The position numbers and the translations under genes are program-made. DNA of 64,000 nt from Acanthaster planci (Eukaryota; Echinodermata; Asteroidea; Valvatida; Acanthasteridae): the NCBI RefSeq assembly GCF_001949145.1, contig NW_019091462.1, positions 1 through 64,000 of the forward strand, written 5' to 3'. This document shows positions 11,319 to 25,300 of this stretch, one piece after another. The notes beneath the pieces were generated by a model. It made no database searches, was not told the DNA's origin, and saw only the letters and a list, made by a program, of their open reading frames with translations. Every line of letters starts with the position of its first letter. The stretch's first letter is position 1.

Positions 11319-13216
11319 TTAGACAACACCAAAGAGAGGATAATTCAGGAAGGGCAGTGAACAGTCTCCATTCCAGTTGAGAAATCAGATAACTGATGCA
11401 ATTATACAATGATCCATTCTACATGTAGCTGGCTATATGGAAATGGAGTCCCGCTTTGAATGCTCAAACTAGTGCTGTGTCTGTAGCCGTATCCACCGTG
11501 TGTATGTGGTGGAACTACTTGTGATTTAGACTTGTTTTCAATCCCCATTTAATTTACATTGCATGTAAAACTGAACAGATTCTTCCCCTTTGGAAAATTT
11601 TTTTAGGGATCAACTGATGATGACATCGGATCAGGCTAATGTTTGACAACATTGGTAAAACTTTGTATCAGCAAAATCTGACTGTCCTTACTGATATTAG
11701 TACCGATGTTAGCTTGAAGAGAAGAAAGAACTCTGTACTCCGTTTTGGCAAACTGTGGATTACTCATTTGGTGTGATAAATGAACCGTTGTACCCACGAA
11801 AACTATCCCCGAAAATTACATCTGCATGTGATCCACACTGCAACACACATTGCACAGACCGCGGCCCCACAACATAGCAGCCAGTGTACATGTGTCTTTT
11901 AAACGTAATGAACAGAGCTAGGGGACTACAACAGGTGTGGTACCACCAGGCACTGCAGATGCTCTGCATACTGTACATGAGCAGGCTATTTGTGCACTGC
12001 ATGCATTGGTGTGAATACAACAGAGCACTACCACAGAGCATGAGATTACGGTTGGACATCGGACAGTTTCCGAGCACTTTTTGTGTTTGTCTAAACAAAA
12101 TCAAAGATGCTTGGACAAATTGTCCGACCAACATATCAATAACAACTCTAAAAATACTGGTGTCAACACAATATATGGGATTATGGCATCCGATATATTG
12201 TTAATTTTGTGTTAGAATTACGTTAATTACGCCCAAGGCATTCATCATGGCTGATCGCTCATCACCAGCCCATGTCACCCAGCGCCACTTGTGTATGAGC
12301 ATACGTGTATACTTTACTTGCACAGTCATGAAATCACCCCATGGTTCTTTGTGCATCATAAAACATAGGTCATGCTGTCAACCAATGTTCAATTTTCTGT
12401 GGTAACCCATGCATGATTGACACATAACCTGGGTACTAGGCAATATGGACCAGTAATGGTTGGCTGCATTCGCACAGTTCTTCCAGTCCGACCCGAGTGT
12501 GGTGCGGGCTCATTATATTTCAGTATGTGTGATGGGAGTATACCCTCGTTGACCCGCGGGTCTTGCCCCTGCCAAACATGAGTAGCTCGACCTGTACACT
12601 TGCCGAAGTACATGTACAAACTTGCATATATGTAAGTATTCTTAAATGATCATAATGTTGTTGTGTGCATTCAGTTTTTGAGCGTTAACAGTGCATTCTG
12701 CACATTGCAACTCTACCTTTAATTAATATAATATGGCAGATCAAACGCTGGTAAAGGCAGAAAAAAAATTGTGTTATGACATTTTGTCTGAGCATTTTTT
12801 TTGTCTAATTTCGCGCTCTACTACCGGTATCATACGAATTGCAATGTGTGATATTCTCTCAACTCTGTAACAATAAAGGCAAACAAAACTTATTCTTTAC
12901 GCTTACATGAATTTTTCAACATTACTTTGTAAACTGATGCTTTTAGGGAGTACGCTGTTTTGGTGTTATTGGGAGTACACCTACATCATGTTAAGGTTTG
13001 TTAACACTTGTGTTAATGTTGGTAAAAACACCGGATTGGATCGGACATTGGCAATGTTCTGATTAAAACCAGCATTCTGTGAATCTGTAACATTATTTCT
13101 TAAAGGGAAATCAGTGACCTTTTTCTCCCCATCACAATCCATCCCGCTATCCAAGGACCAAAGCTAGATCTGGCATTTTCGCGAGATTGTAGAACCGTCA
13201 CTTGATCGAGCAATGT

Positions 13217-13224
13217 TGACGTCA
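13217..13224. promoter_or_regulatory. Full CRE palindrome TGACGTCA upstream of HERC2
   Basis: An exact cAMP-response element palindrome lies 657 bp before the HERC2 start codon, within a short stretch (13140-13280) with more CpG than its surroundings and with TTCGAAAGTTTCGAGA nearby. CREB/ATF sites of this form are typical of CpG-type housekeeping promoters. I infer that the HERC2 transcription start and 5' leader lie between here and 13880. No TATA box or first non-coding exon could be fixed. Confidence 0.3.
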
Positions 13225-13880
13225 TTCTATTCTTGCTATATTCGAAAGTTTCGAGACCTCTCTTCTAGACAGTAATTCTGGAAAACCCATACAAAAATAA
13301 CCCCAACACTACGGGGTTGTCATGTGTCGTGATGCCGAACCCCATTGTCCTAGGGGTACACAAAAACATGCAATTTTAACAAAGAGATTGACAAAAAACT
13401 TCTCAGAACCATTCACACTCTGAAAAAGGTTTAGCTAAAAGCCTAGTTCATTTCACGAATCAGTTTTGTCTGGAGTTTGCAATAGAAACTTGGAGGACTA
13501 GAAATCAGTCTAAAATTACTTCAGCAGCCATTCATGTGCACAGTAAGACATCAGAGGCTTATGTGTGAATGATCCCTGCCCAAAAAGAAGCATTTTTATG
13601 GTTATATGATCGTTACTCTATTCTTTCACAGCCTGCTTGGGACTGTGTAACTGATATTATTCACATGTACAGTTTGGTGCCAAAAAATGAATACAGCCAA
13701 GCCTTCAAAGAAGGGAAACCTATGTTAAAAACCAGCCAATCATATCTGCAGCTGCAGAAACTTAATGTAAATGGCTCTATGACTTGTGTGCTTTATCAGA
13801 TGCGTGTAATTTACTGCACCCTTGCCATGAAGATTTCTGGAGCAACCGTAACCTCAAGTGCTTGATCATATAATGGAACC

Positions 13881-16351
13881 ATGGCTGGCACTCTTATGAC
13901 CCAGAATCGCACGACAATCAGGACACAGCCACGGCTGGACTCAAAGTGGCTCAAGTCAGATCCACAAGTAAGTGAAGATTTGATGATTAGGATAAATTTC
14001 ATCAAGAAAATGTTGCAGTACTTACTCAGTTTTAGCTTAACATGAGAGTGGGTAGTTCAAGGAGGAACAAATGAATCCATTTCAAACATATCACTTATCT
14101 GAGGTTTAAACCTCAAAATCTCAGACCTATATTTCAAAAGGTAGCCATGAGTGGCTTGTTAAATGGATTGTTATTATCCTGTAACATACATACATTTAAT
14201 TTGGAATGTACATGTACGTGGAATGTTCATTGATCTTTTGTTGACAGGTTGCCTTCTCTAGGGATGGTCTGAGCAGCTTGTGGAATGAGCTAGTCAAGGA
14301 TGGGGAGGTGGTCGTGGGTCGACCCCGGCAGATCACCAACTCAGCTGGGGCAGCGGCTGCCAAAGGTACCCAGTGGAATGCTGTGGCTCTGACTAGCTGT
14401 AGACAATTGTACAGTTATGTAGGGGTTTTCCAGATCTTGGCTTTGTATTTGTCTTCTGCCTATGGCATCCGTTTGATGGATTTAGTTCACAGAGTGCAGA
14501 CTCTGTTGCCCAATATAGTTCCATTTTCTGTTATGGAAACATCAAATTTTCTCATATGTGTCAAAGTGTGGAATATTTTAATAGATGGTGATAATGGGGT
14601 CAGAGGTAAGGGTAAGACGAGACAAAGCTGAGATTGGGAGGATCCTCATGACTCACTCATTTAAATTCTCTGTGTCTAAATTGTAAGACTTGTTTTATAG
14701 CTTTCATGCCTCTTTTGTTCGAGGTTTTCTTTGGTTGTCCAAGTGCTTCTTGTGAATCGTGTGATTTGAATTAAATATACAATAATTAACACTGCAAGGT
14801 CTTTACTGAGCCATACAGATGTTTGCAATAGCAAACAGGAGGTCATGGTTCACATGAGCAAACATGTAGTTTCTTTCGTTAAGCGTTATAGATAAAGCTG
14901 TGCATTCACTGCCTATAGCAAAACATTTGACTTGGCAAAGGGGACCACTTCCCATCTTTCTGCAATGGAGTTGATTTATGAATCACTGATGCAGGGGAGA
15001 CGGGCAAGTACTACTGCGGCATGAGTGTCTTGTCCTGTAGCTGCTGTGACGGCCGATGTGGGCCAGGGAATGGTTGTAATTGCCCCTCTTGTCAGAAGCT
15101 GGATGAGGAGGAGAGGCGAGAGGAAGCAGGAGACCGAGGGACATCATCAAGCCTCATTGAGTCCTGGACCTGGGGTAAACAGCCTGGTAGGTTGCAAGCT
15201 TGCAGTGGGGTTTGAATCACCTGGGACCACTTCATGTGTTTCAATCTTTGGCTTGGTTAATTATTTTTGTGCATAAAATACCTTGTTAGAATTCCTACAG
15301 AGCTACTGTGCATGCCTCTGACAAAAATTAAAATTAAAGGAACACTAAATTGTCCCAAGTCTTTCGACCACTGAGAAATTTGGGTCTGTATTGCTTCAAA
15401 GCCATATTTTTTTCTCAACCACCAAATCTGCTGACCCAGATGCATCGCAGCTGAAGGAATGCCTACACCTGCTACTGAGAGAGCAGAATCACCTCCTCCA
15501 GGAGGCTGCTCTGTCCACCCTCTCCTCAGTCCGTCTGCGACAGCGCCTAGTGGTACTAGAACGCTACTTCATTGCCCTCTCCCGCCACTGCCCTGAGCAA
15601 CAAGTGGTCACCAGAAAGCAGAAAGAAGGAGAATCGTCTCCGGTGAAAAGTAGAAGGTGAAAAAGAGGACAAATACATGTAACATGGGCCATTTTGTTGG
15701 TGTTTAACTTCCTTGCATGTTAAGACATGTCCACGTTACTTGGCTGCAGCTTGAAATTACACACGACACAATGAGAAATGGCTACCATAGATTCCTGCAT
15801 ATTTTCAAGCAAAGTGATTTGGACACAACTGTATAGATTCATGTTAACTGTGTAAATGACATTGATGATTGAAAGTGGAAACCACTTCTATTTAACCTTG
15901 CAAGTGTGGCACCATTACTGAACTGCTTAAATGTTGAGGAACAGTTGTTAGGAAGTACTAACGCGCCTGATAATGTGGCCAGAATGCCTTTTGAAGAGTC
16001 AAGTTTTGGTTCTCTGGAAATCAAGACAGTCACTTTGTTTTGGCAGTTGCCTGGAAATTATTTGCATGTTGTATTCTTGATCATATACAGCCTTCCCAAA
16101 GCAGCTGAGAAGGCTACCACTTCTCTGGCTCGTGTTGGGGCCCGCACCGCCTTGTCTTTTGCCTTCGCCTTCCTTAGGAGAGCTTGGCGATCAGGGGAGG
16201 ACTCAGACCTGTGCTCGGAGCTCCTCCACGATGCTCTGGAGGCCCTACGCTCTCTGCCCGAGGCAACTCTCTTCGACGAGGCATCCATCTCCAATGTGTG
16301 GGCTGAGGTGGTGCAGAAAGCTACCGACTTCCTCACATCTGTTGTTGTTGG
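13881..16351 (+). CDS. HERC2: HERC2 exons 1-5: N-terminal region with cysteine-rich insert (residues 1-291)
   Basis: Exon 1 gives [11 protein letters not shown] and exon 2 gives [17 protein letters not shown], both matching the vertebrate N-terminus. Exon 3 adds a segment with eight cysteines (residues 76-101, [19 protein letters not shown]) that I do not recall in the human protein, followed by the conserved SWTWGKQP. Exon 4 carries LKECLHLL and [14 protein letters not shown]; its donor (AGAAG|GTGAAA, phase 2) was chosen because it alone joins in frame to exon 5. Exon 5 carries the strongly conserved [20 protein letters not shown] block. The region is helical apart from the insert. A second in-frame Met at codon 6 is an alternative start. 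Confidence 0.93.
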
Positions 16352-19300
16352 GTGAGTAGAATTGGTAGTAGATAAGATATGCTGAATAATTGTGATGTTT
16401 GCTTTACTCGCATTTACAAGTGATACATGAAGCACTTCGTACTTCTTTGCAGTTCTGTGTACATTTAAATTTGAACTTTTATCCACCCAGAGCTGTTATA
16501 GTAGGGAGCCTGCTTGAATCAAACAACAGGTTAAAAATATGATCTGATGTGCTTCATCCTTGCTTAAGCTGGCCAATAGAAATATTTAACTGTCATTGTT
16601 GTAAGACAATTTGTGTTATTGTTAGTCACATTTGGTTCATCGTAAAGTCCTGATATTTAGTGGTAAACGTAGCTCTAGTTTATGATGGAAATGTTTTGTC
16701 ACTGTCAAATCAAATCAACAGCGACTTGAATGCTTGTGCCAGTGCCAAGGGCAACAACGACACCATCCCCATCCCTGATCAGCACAGCGCCTTGGCCTTG
16801 CTGGTGGAGCTGGCTGTCCAGCGTGGCACCCTCAGCCACCTGCTGAGTGTGGTGCTGTTGCTGCTTCAGCTGTGGGACAGCGGCCGGCAGGAGCCAGATA
16901 ACAGGACTAGCCCACGGGGGACCACGGCCCCCCTCATGCCACTGCTGAAACGCTTCCAGGAGATACCCAGCCCCAAGGGCAAATTTACAGCTGAGAACAG
17001 CAACCAGGATGATGTAAGTTTTTATACCACAGTGAATCAAATCCCCTATTGAGACATTGCTGTTCGAAAATTGCAGTTTAAGTGATTCAGCTCTAAAGTA
17101 ATTCATAATTGGGCCAATTTTTTCAATAGTGGGAACATACTGAGACATCAACAACTTTATTAACTTGTCAGTTCTTTAGGAGGTGACTCATTTAAAAGTC
17201 CCTTATTATTTTTTGAAAAATTTGTTCTCCTATGTACAGTTCTTTAGATTGTTTAACTGTGCCCTTTTGTTTACTTATTGTTTTGTCTTGTTTTCCAGTA
17301 TCTCAGCCCTGCTGTGGTCAGTCCCACTGAATGTTTCCTTCGCTACCTGACCTTACCGGACGATGACGATGCATCAATAGATCTACAACAGGCTGCCGTC
17401 ATCATCATGTCCCACTTGGATCGTCTGGCTGCACCTTACATGCCCAGCACTATATGCCAAAAGGTAATGCACAGCTGGAAGTATATACCTTTTGTTCATT
17501 GTGGTTTGTGATTTAGGTTGAAAGATATGTGGGAGGATGACTTTTGTGTCCTTCAACTTGCATTGTCCAAATGATTAAAGATTGGTATTGTATGTTAATG
17601 GCTGGGGCATTTTTTTTCTCGGAACAAGTCTAATTCTGTCCAAATCTATCTAAGTCCCATGTGAGGAAACGGTATCTGGATTATACACTTCTCAAGCCAC
17701 CAAACTAACCTGAAAAAGGAAAATGCAGTCATCATGCAAAGAATTTTAAATTGTCTTCATTTTAAAAAGGTACCATGTTTTCCTTTGAAAATTTCAACTT
17801 ACTTTGGGCAAATAGTGAGTGGAAAAATTAAAATCAAAAGTTGACCTGCGTTTGTTCTAAAGCAGTATTCAAATTGTACAAATCAAAAGTCCTGCAACAG
17901 AATAGGAATTTCAAAGTGACAAAAATATTGTGTTTGTTTTTGCCTAGGGGCCAGTCATTCCCATGGGCCAGGAGGTCTGGGTCAACCGGTCATCTCCTTT
18001 CACTAAGAACCCCCCAAGCTCCTCTGCATCCACTGCCCTAGTGCCTGTCCCTGCCTTCAGTAACCTTGGTGTGGTGCAGCTGGTCTGTGGAGAGGGCTGC
18101 ACCCTAATCCTGACCCGGACTGGCAAGGTGTACATGCAGAAGGGTGACACCGAAACGGTGAGACTGGTCATCGCACTGTTAGGGATAAGTCCTTCCACAA
18201 GTCCAGTCACAAGTCCTTACCTTTTTTAGTCATAAGTAACAAGATATTAGTGATAAAAGATGCTTTAATCAGATTTGTTTAATCACTTGTGATTTGACAC
18301 AGCATGATTTTATGTGGGAAACTTGTGATAAGACTTGAAGAGACTTTTTTGTTAGAATTGAATTATTACTTTTGGAATTCATTCTTGATGTGTGAGCTTT
18401 AGGAGCAAACATTCTTGTTGAGACCCATAAAGGAAGCATCATATAAATGACCTGGACTGACCTCAAATGACCTCATTTTTTATTTCTGTAATGTACATTG
18501 CCTTGCAGTACCTCGAGCTCATCGACACCCTGGCCAAGAAAGACATAGTGCAGTTGGCCACACATCCCACAGGCAAGCACTTCATGGCACTGACGGCTGA
18601 GGGGGAGGTGTACACCTGGGGCTGTGGTGAATCAGGAGAGCTGGGACATGGGGACAAACGGTATGTGTCTGCCATTTCCTGTTAGTCTTGGTGGTTAAAT
18701 TACAGTTGACTGTCTGGATGGAGGACGTAGACATGGAGTTCACTAGTCAGTGAGTTTTGGGGAAAAAGGAAGAGTCCCTTGCTGTGATTTTGTATGAATC
18801 CCCCTTCCATAGTTTAATCTCTACCACTGCATGACATTTTGTCCATGTTAGGGGAATCACAGAGGTGTGGTGGTATTACTTTCACTGGCAATGACATTGT
18901 GGAGACTCTGTAAAGTGTCAAATTTTCCTTCTGGTGAATTCTAGTGTAATGGATATGACATTCAGAGAGTTTGCAATTCAAATCATCACACAGTAGAATT
19001 GGCAGTCTCCAAACAGTTTTGTTGAGTTCATTGGACACATTAAATTCCACACAATTTTATTGAACGGCTGTCGAGAAGATGCACTCAATGTGAATGAACA
19101 GTTTCATTGAATTGCTCTTCTGGTTAAAGTTTAACCCACAATTAATTTGCCACCTGGACACAGTATAAGGGCATCAAGCTCAGTATTGATCTTTGAATTA
19201 ATGATTGTATGTATTCCTATTTCACCATATGCATTGTTATAGAAAATGATGTTTTGTATGGATGGAAGTTTTAAAAAAATGTTCAGACTTTGTGCCCTGT

Positions 19301-22300
19301 TTTTCTTTCAGAGGGTGAATGTTTCTATATTTTTTGTTATATCAGTTACGATTGTTACAGTTATGCCTCAGCTGCTAAAGTTACGGTTGTAAGGATGTCA
19401 TTTGAAGGAAAGAAAATACACATCCCCACTCAGTGAGTCTCAGTAGGCTATAGAGTAAATAAAATTGGACATTATTGTGTGAACAGGGGGAAAAATGCAT
19501 ATGAACCACAGTTTGGAAGTGAGTCCCTCTGGAGAATGGAAACTTCCATTGTAATGAATAGCTTTCTAGTAAATAAACCTATGACATTTTGTGTTTCAAT
19601 TCGTATCTTTTCTCTCTGTAGTTCCTGCACGGAACCAACACTTGTAAAGAGTCTCTTTGGGGCCAAGGAGTCATCACAGCGTATTGTATTCATTGCAGCT
19701 GGGAGTGGTTACAGCTCTGCAATCACTTCCAAAGGCGAGCTGTACACATGGGGATCAGGAACTTATGGGCGACTGGGACATGGTATGTGACAGTGGGGAG
19801 GGGAGGAGGATGTAGTTTGGGGCAGTGCTGTGGTCAATCCCCTTAAGCCCCAACAAGTCCCTACAATTCTCTCCCAGACCCAGCAAGTCCCTACAAGTCC
19901 CCACAAGTCCCCACAATTCCCTGCAAGTCCCCAAAACTCCCCACAAGTCAAAGTTAATTCCCACATGTCCCTGCAAGTGCCCCCAACTGACTACAAGTTC
20001 CCACCAGTCCCTGATAATTCACACTAGTCCCCATTATACCCGAGAAATCCATTGCAAGTTCATCTCAAGTCTTCCAGTCTCATGTCAAGTGACAAACTGT
20101 TCAAAGTGTAAACTGTAAGGACCTTTTCTTTGTCAGCGTTCAATTCTTTCATCATTCCCAAAGGCTTTGTAAGTTTTGTGATAATTTTTGTCTTTTTACC
20201 CATACTGTTCGTCAGGTAATAGCGAGGATCGTCTGAACCCAACCTTAGTGTCTAACTTGAAAGGACAGGTTATCAAGCAGGTTGCCTGTGGCTCACAGGA
20301 TGGTCAAACCCTTGCGCTCACCAACACAGGTCAGTTTTGTCGTCTGTCAGTTTGTTACTTCTTTAGAGGAGAAACTGCAGTGACTTAAAACATTTTCTTC
20401 AGAGACAATATATAAATTAAACTTCTCAAGCAGTTAAAAAAATTGAGATCTGTGAAATCCAGCAATTCTTCAACAACGTGGGATCCTGAATGAGTATTTC
20501 TAGATTTGGTTTTGACTCAAAGAAAATTTCCTAAGGGCTTTGCCATCTTTCTGCAAAGCTCATGAATTTACTGTGCACAGACAATCTTTCCAAAGTTAAA
20601 CTGTTTATTTTAGTGATTGTTTCTCTGCTGATTTCTTTATGAGAATTTGAATTGGCAAGGTGATATTTTCCTTGATGATATCAGGCCTAGATAATTTGAA
20701 TGGAACAGAAAAATTGTCATCTGGACAGTTTCAGGCATCATGTCTTTGTTGAATATCCTCCTATTAACAGGACTGGTGTATTCCTGGGGCAATGCGGAGT
20801 ACGGCCAGCTGGGGCAGAAGGAACGAGAGTCCCCCAAGTCCCCACGCCTGGTGGACAAGCTCCAGGAACAGAACGTGGCCAGGGTCTGCTGTGGGGCTCG
20901 CTTCTCATTAGCACTGACGGAAGCAGGCACTGTCTTGATGTGGTAAGGAAATTTTAATATCTCTCCTGAGTTTGCAGGCTTGCCAGGGTAGAATTTATCT
21001 TTGGTTGAATTTATAACATGACTGGTATCATGTAAAGTGTTGCACTTTACAGAGGACAGATCATCTTTGAATTATGCAGATCTATGGAACTCGATGTGGA
21101 CGGACAACTTTTATTATTGACTGTTGGTGGAAAGTCTTTAAGAAAACTTGTGCCACATCAGCGTAGGATTTGAAGAGTATTTTTGTTCCCATGGAGTGAA
21201 GAACTAAGTATTTAATTACAGATAAATTGAAATATTTCCTGGTAATCCCTTCATGTTCATACCTTGTGTATTTCCCGACTCTTGCTCAGATCTAGCTCTA
21301 AATAAATAGATCTATCCTTACACCTGGAATGCAGGTACTTTTTGTGACCTCTCTTTTAACTATCACAATGTGAAGCACATAAGGGCACATCATTCCACAC
21401 AATGTACTTTTTTCTGCCTTGGTGGTCAGCATGTTGAGGATTCTGCTGTTTTGTTTGGTCATTAGTTTCTTATGCACGGTGCATTCATGACATGAGTAAG
21501 GAGTGAGTTTTAAGTCATGTTTTTCTTGATCTGTTTTTGATGTATTAGTTTTCTTGTATTTTTACACTCTAGATCATTCGCCACATAATACAGTATACAT
21601 GTATAAGCCAGTAAAGACTGAAACCATTTTCAAACCACATAGTAGAGGTATGGTGGAGGAAAGATTATGATGGTCTCAAACTGCTGCCTAAAAACTAAGA
21701 TAGATTGCAGATCTTCAAACGTACATGGAGGACTCATAACAGTCACCTCCAGCCTACATTTCATTCTGGTCCATGTGGACCTCTGAATAAAGACAGGGTC
21801 AGGATGCTTCATTTTTTTGGTGCAGTATAATTGGAAATGATTCGTTTCAAAGTAAAACTGTTATGCATAAATTTAAACATTTTTGTCGTAACCGGTCATT
21901 TTTGTCTCACATGGTTCTCCACGGGCTTACTCCAGAAACCTTGTTTTAACTAGCTAATCACATCGTAGTAACAAAGATGTAATTTCTTTGTCAACAGTGC
22001 ACAACAAGTTTGTATCCTGTTGCAAGACTTGATAAGTTATATATAATAATGTGAGCTCTTCTCCTTCCTCAACAAAATTGATTAAAAACTTATTGTCATT
22101 ATCCAGATTGCCAGCAGACAGGTTGCATAAGATATCAGTTAATGTCTGATTAAGTTGTAATCACTTATCTTTTGTTACTTCCATTACTTTTGTCTGTATA
22201 ATGCAGCAGTACAGCTGAGTCAGTGAACATAAGAGGGAAAATTGATTTTCTCACTTTTTCAGGCATGAACATTAGAAAACAAATGTAACCCTAATTCCCA

Positions 22301-25300
22301 TGATGCATTTTTGCAAGGAATCTTCAAAACATTAGCATTGTGCACGCTTTCTTGGCTTCTGAAATTTTTCATGGTCTTCTGTTACCCAATATCAAGGGAG
22401 AACATGTCCACTTAGAAGTTTTTATTTTTCCATTCCTTTTCTTTTGTTAGGGGTCGTGGTGATGATAATCGACTGGGCCAGCCCTCAGATGATCACTTCC
22501 GCCTGCCCAAATTGGTGGAGGGACTACAGAGCAAGAAAGTAGTGGATGTTGCAGCAGGACAGCGGCAGTTCTTGGTGCTGACTGACTTGGGGGAAGTCTT
22601 GCAGGGTCAGCTCATCCAAGCCACCACGGCGGCCAAGGGCAGCAAGCTGGAGCTGACGACGGTGTCTGCGCTAGAAGGGAAGACAGTCAGTGGTATTGCC
22701 TGCAGCTTCACAAATGTAAGATCTGAGACTAGTACCTTAAGCTTTAGTCACAACGTACAACTGTGGCAAGAGCTAACAAGCATCTATGGAAGCCTCTGGG
22801 TAGTGGTAGTGTTAAGAATTAGTGGCTTTGGCTAGAACTTACACACGCATCCATGGAAGCCTCTGGGTAGTGGTAGTGTTAAGAACTAGTGGCTTTGGCC
22901 AAAACTTAAACAAGCATCTATGGAAGCCTCTGGGTAGTGGTAGTGTTAAGAACTAGTGGCTTTGGCTAGAACTTACACACGCATCCATGGTGGCCCGGAA
23001 GTGGCTACAACAACTTTCTGTAGATGCACATACTCCAAGCCAAAGCCAATTGATTGTGAGACAACCTCTGCATAATTCCGTGCCAGCTAGTTTCTGGCAG
23101 AGGGAGTTTTTGCATCATCACTGCTTGCATTTTTTAGCAGTTAATACCACACAGTAGGCAGCCTTGTGAGCTAAATATTTCATGCAGGAAATTTCCATTT
23201 GTAGAATTTCTACAATGGTCATATTGTCATACTTCTGAATTCATTTGCTCCTCCAGAGCTTTGCCTGGACATCCAGTGGCAACTGGTCAGTTGGCCTAAA
23301 CATTCCTTTCAGTGTCCATGTCACCAAGTCCACCTTTGAGCAGTTGGAGGGTCTGCTCGAGCGTGTCTGTGAGGGTCTAGACGGTCCCAGTGACTGGCCC
23401 CCACCCCAGGAGAAAGAGTGCATGGCAGTGGCAGGCTTAAATCTACTCAGACTCCAGGTTGGTTGACAAATTTCAACTTGAAAATTTTTTTTATATGTTT
23501 CTTCAAAATGGCATAACTACCCACACAGATAACATATGCAGCACTGAGTCTGGAGTCAATTTTTGCTTTCATCGCTCGTATGTATATAAACGTTGCTGTG
23601 CTAAAATTGAAAAACAGTTTAATTAATTCATACACTACATAATCTGTAGCATCTTCGTCTGTTTAGACTTGATATGTTCTCACTTATATAATATGTGCAT
23701 AATCATGTAGGAAGTAGTGTGACTACTAAATGATGAGGTGTGATAGCTTTGGGATGTCTTTACCTGGAGTCTAGATAATCTTACCACACATTTCTCCTGG
23801 GATACATCAAACTTAGTCTAAACCCTAAGTGATTTTTGGATCTCCACCAGCTCCATGCTGCCATAGCCCATGGTGAGGATGCTGAGAAGCTGGGCCTTGG
23901 CTTGGGTGGGACACTCCTGTCTAACCTCAAGCAACGCGTAGTGGACTTGGCCAGTAATGGTGGCGTCATACCCACAGTGCAGATGGCAGCCCAGTCCACT
24001 CTGCAGACGGGGTGGTCCCTGCTGTTACCCACTGCTGAGGAGAGAGCTAGGGCACTGTCAGCACTGCTGCCCAGTGGTGGTAAGTGATGTGTTTAAGAGG
24101 AAAAAAAAAAGAAAAAAATCAGTATCTGGACAAAATGTTTAAGTTTTCTATTTCAGTGAGTTTCAGTGAAACGTTCAAGTTGTGTACACATTGGTTAGTT
24201 AATGTAGTCTTCATTTATTATTTCTTTCTCTGGCACCCATCTCTTTATTGGTGAATTACTTGTCAAGAAGCATCCTGCCCAAGGACACAATTTGATCTTC
24301 AGCCATATCAGAAGTCACATTCTTGATTCCAAATATACATGGCAATTGATCTACGTAGACAGATCATTCCGTGTATGAAACATTTATATTTGCTTTTGTT
24401 CTTAAAAGTGAGTTTTCTTCTTGTTATTCATTTAGGAGGTGAGAGTGTTACCATGACTCCTGGGCGTCGCTTTATGATGGATCTCCTGGTAGGAAGCCTC
24501 ATGGCTGATGGTGGCCTGGAGTCAGCGCTGGATGCTGCCGTCCACTCTGAGGTCCGAGAACTGGAAAGCCAGAAGGAGAAAGATGTTGCTGAGCCTCCAC
24601 CATGCTCTGAAGGGGTCAAGGAAGGCAGAGGAGGGGTTGTTGAAGAGGAAGCTGAGAAGAGGACAATGAGGGAAGAACAGCAAAGAGACAGCAGGGACAT
24701 CAGCATGAGCATCCCACTTCTGCAACTAGTGCAGCAGCTTCTCAAGTTCGTTCTGGTTTACTCATTTTTCTCCATCATTTCTGTGTCTACATTTTAACCA
24801 GATGAGCAATATTGGCTCTGAAAATGCAAAACCAACCCCAAATGCAAATTGTTTGAATTTGTCCGAATGTAATCTTAAACCCAAAGAAGGAGAATGGTAG
24901 GTTTGATTAAAACAGTTTAATTGAATTTCCTGAGCAAATCTGAAATGGCTCTTTATCCCCCCATTATTTCTTTTTTTCATGTAGTAAAGTTATAACTTTT
25001 TCATGTTTTTCTCAGTTTTAAGTCATCATTGAGTAGACTATTGTGTTCATGAATTGATTTGTCAATATGATTTTTTGGTAGGAATGCATCATCCATCACC
25101 TTGTCCAAGCTTCAGGAGTTGTCAGTGGACTTTAGTAAGAGCGACCCCCCTCCCAGCATGGTCAAAAATGAGAAGTCCACCTCCATGGAGCTTCTACTCA
25201 AGTTCCAGAGACTCCTGGTCTGTTTCCTTTTCCCCTTTGAAAGCCAGCGACGCAAGTCGGCCTCTGGCCAGGCAACATGTGAGTGGAGACTCAAACAATG

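Larger units (their letters stand above)
4600..13100. other. Long non-coding stretch without a supported gene
   Basis: About 8.5 kb upstream of HERC2. Open frames here are short and have no recognisable protein, splice-bounded structure or conserved motif. The sequence is AT-rich with frequent TACATGTA and TAGGCCTA type palindromes (for example around 7055-7070 and 8590-8720), one G-rich patch near 8300-8400, a C-rich patch near 9220-9320, related dispersed segments (8028-8120 with 10546-10640; 9395-9520 with a copy in HERC2 intron 12) and one assembly gap. Nothing else seen. Confidence 0.6.

Noticed and set aside
11884-12204. Facing open frames of over 100 codons on both strands near 11760-12204
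   Set aside because: They are mirror frames of one stretch with atypical Cys/Met-rich composition and no homologue.
13569-13865. 98-codon open frame just upstream of the HERC2 start
   Set aside because: Different frame, ends before the HERC2 ATG, no recognised protein and no splice boundaries; most likely 5' leader or intron sequence.
19755-20118. Open frames on both strands rich in Pro-Thr-Ser or Gly-Leu-Trp across intron 10
   Set aside because: They are translations of the roughly 10-bp CCCCACAAGT minisatellite.
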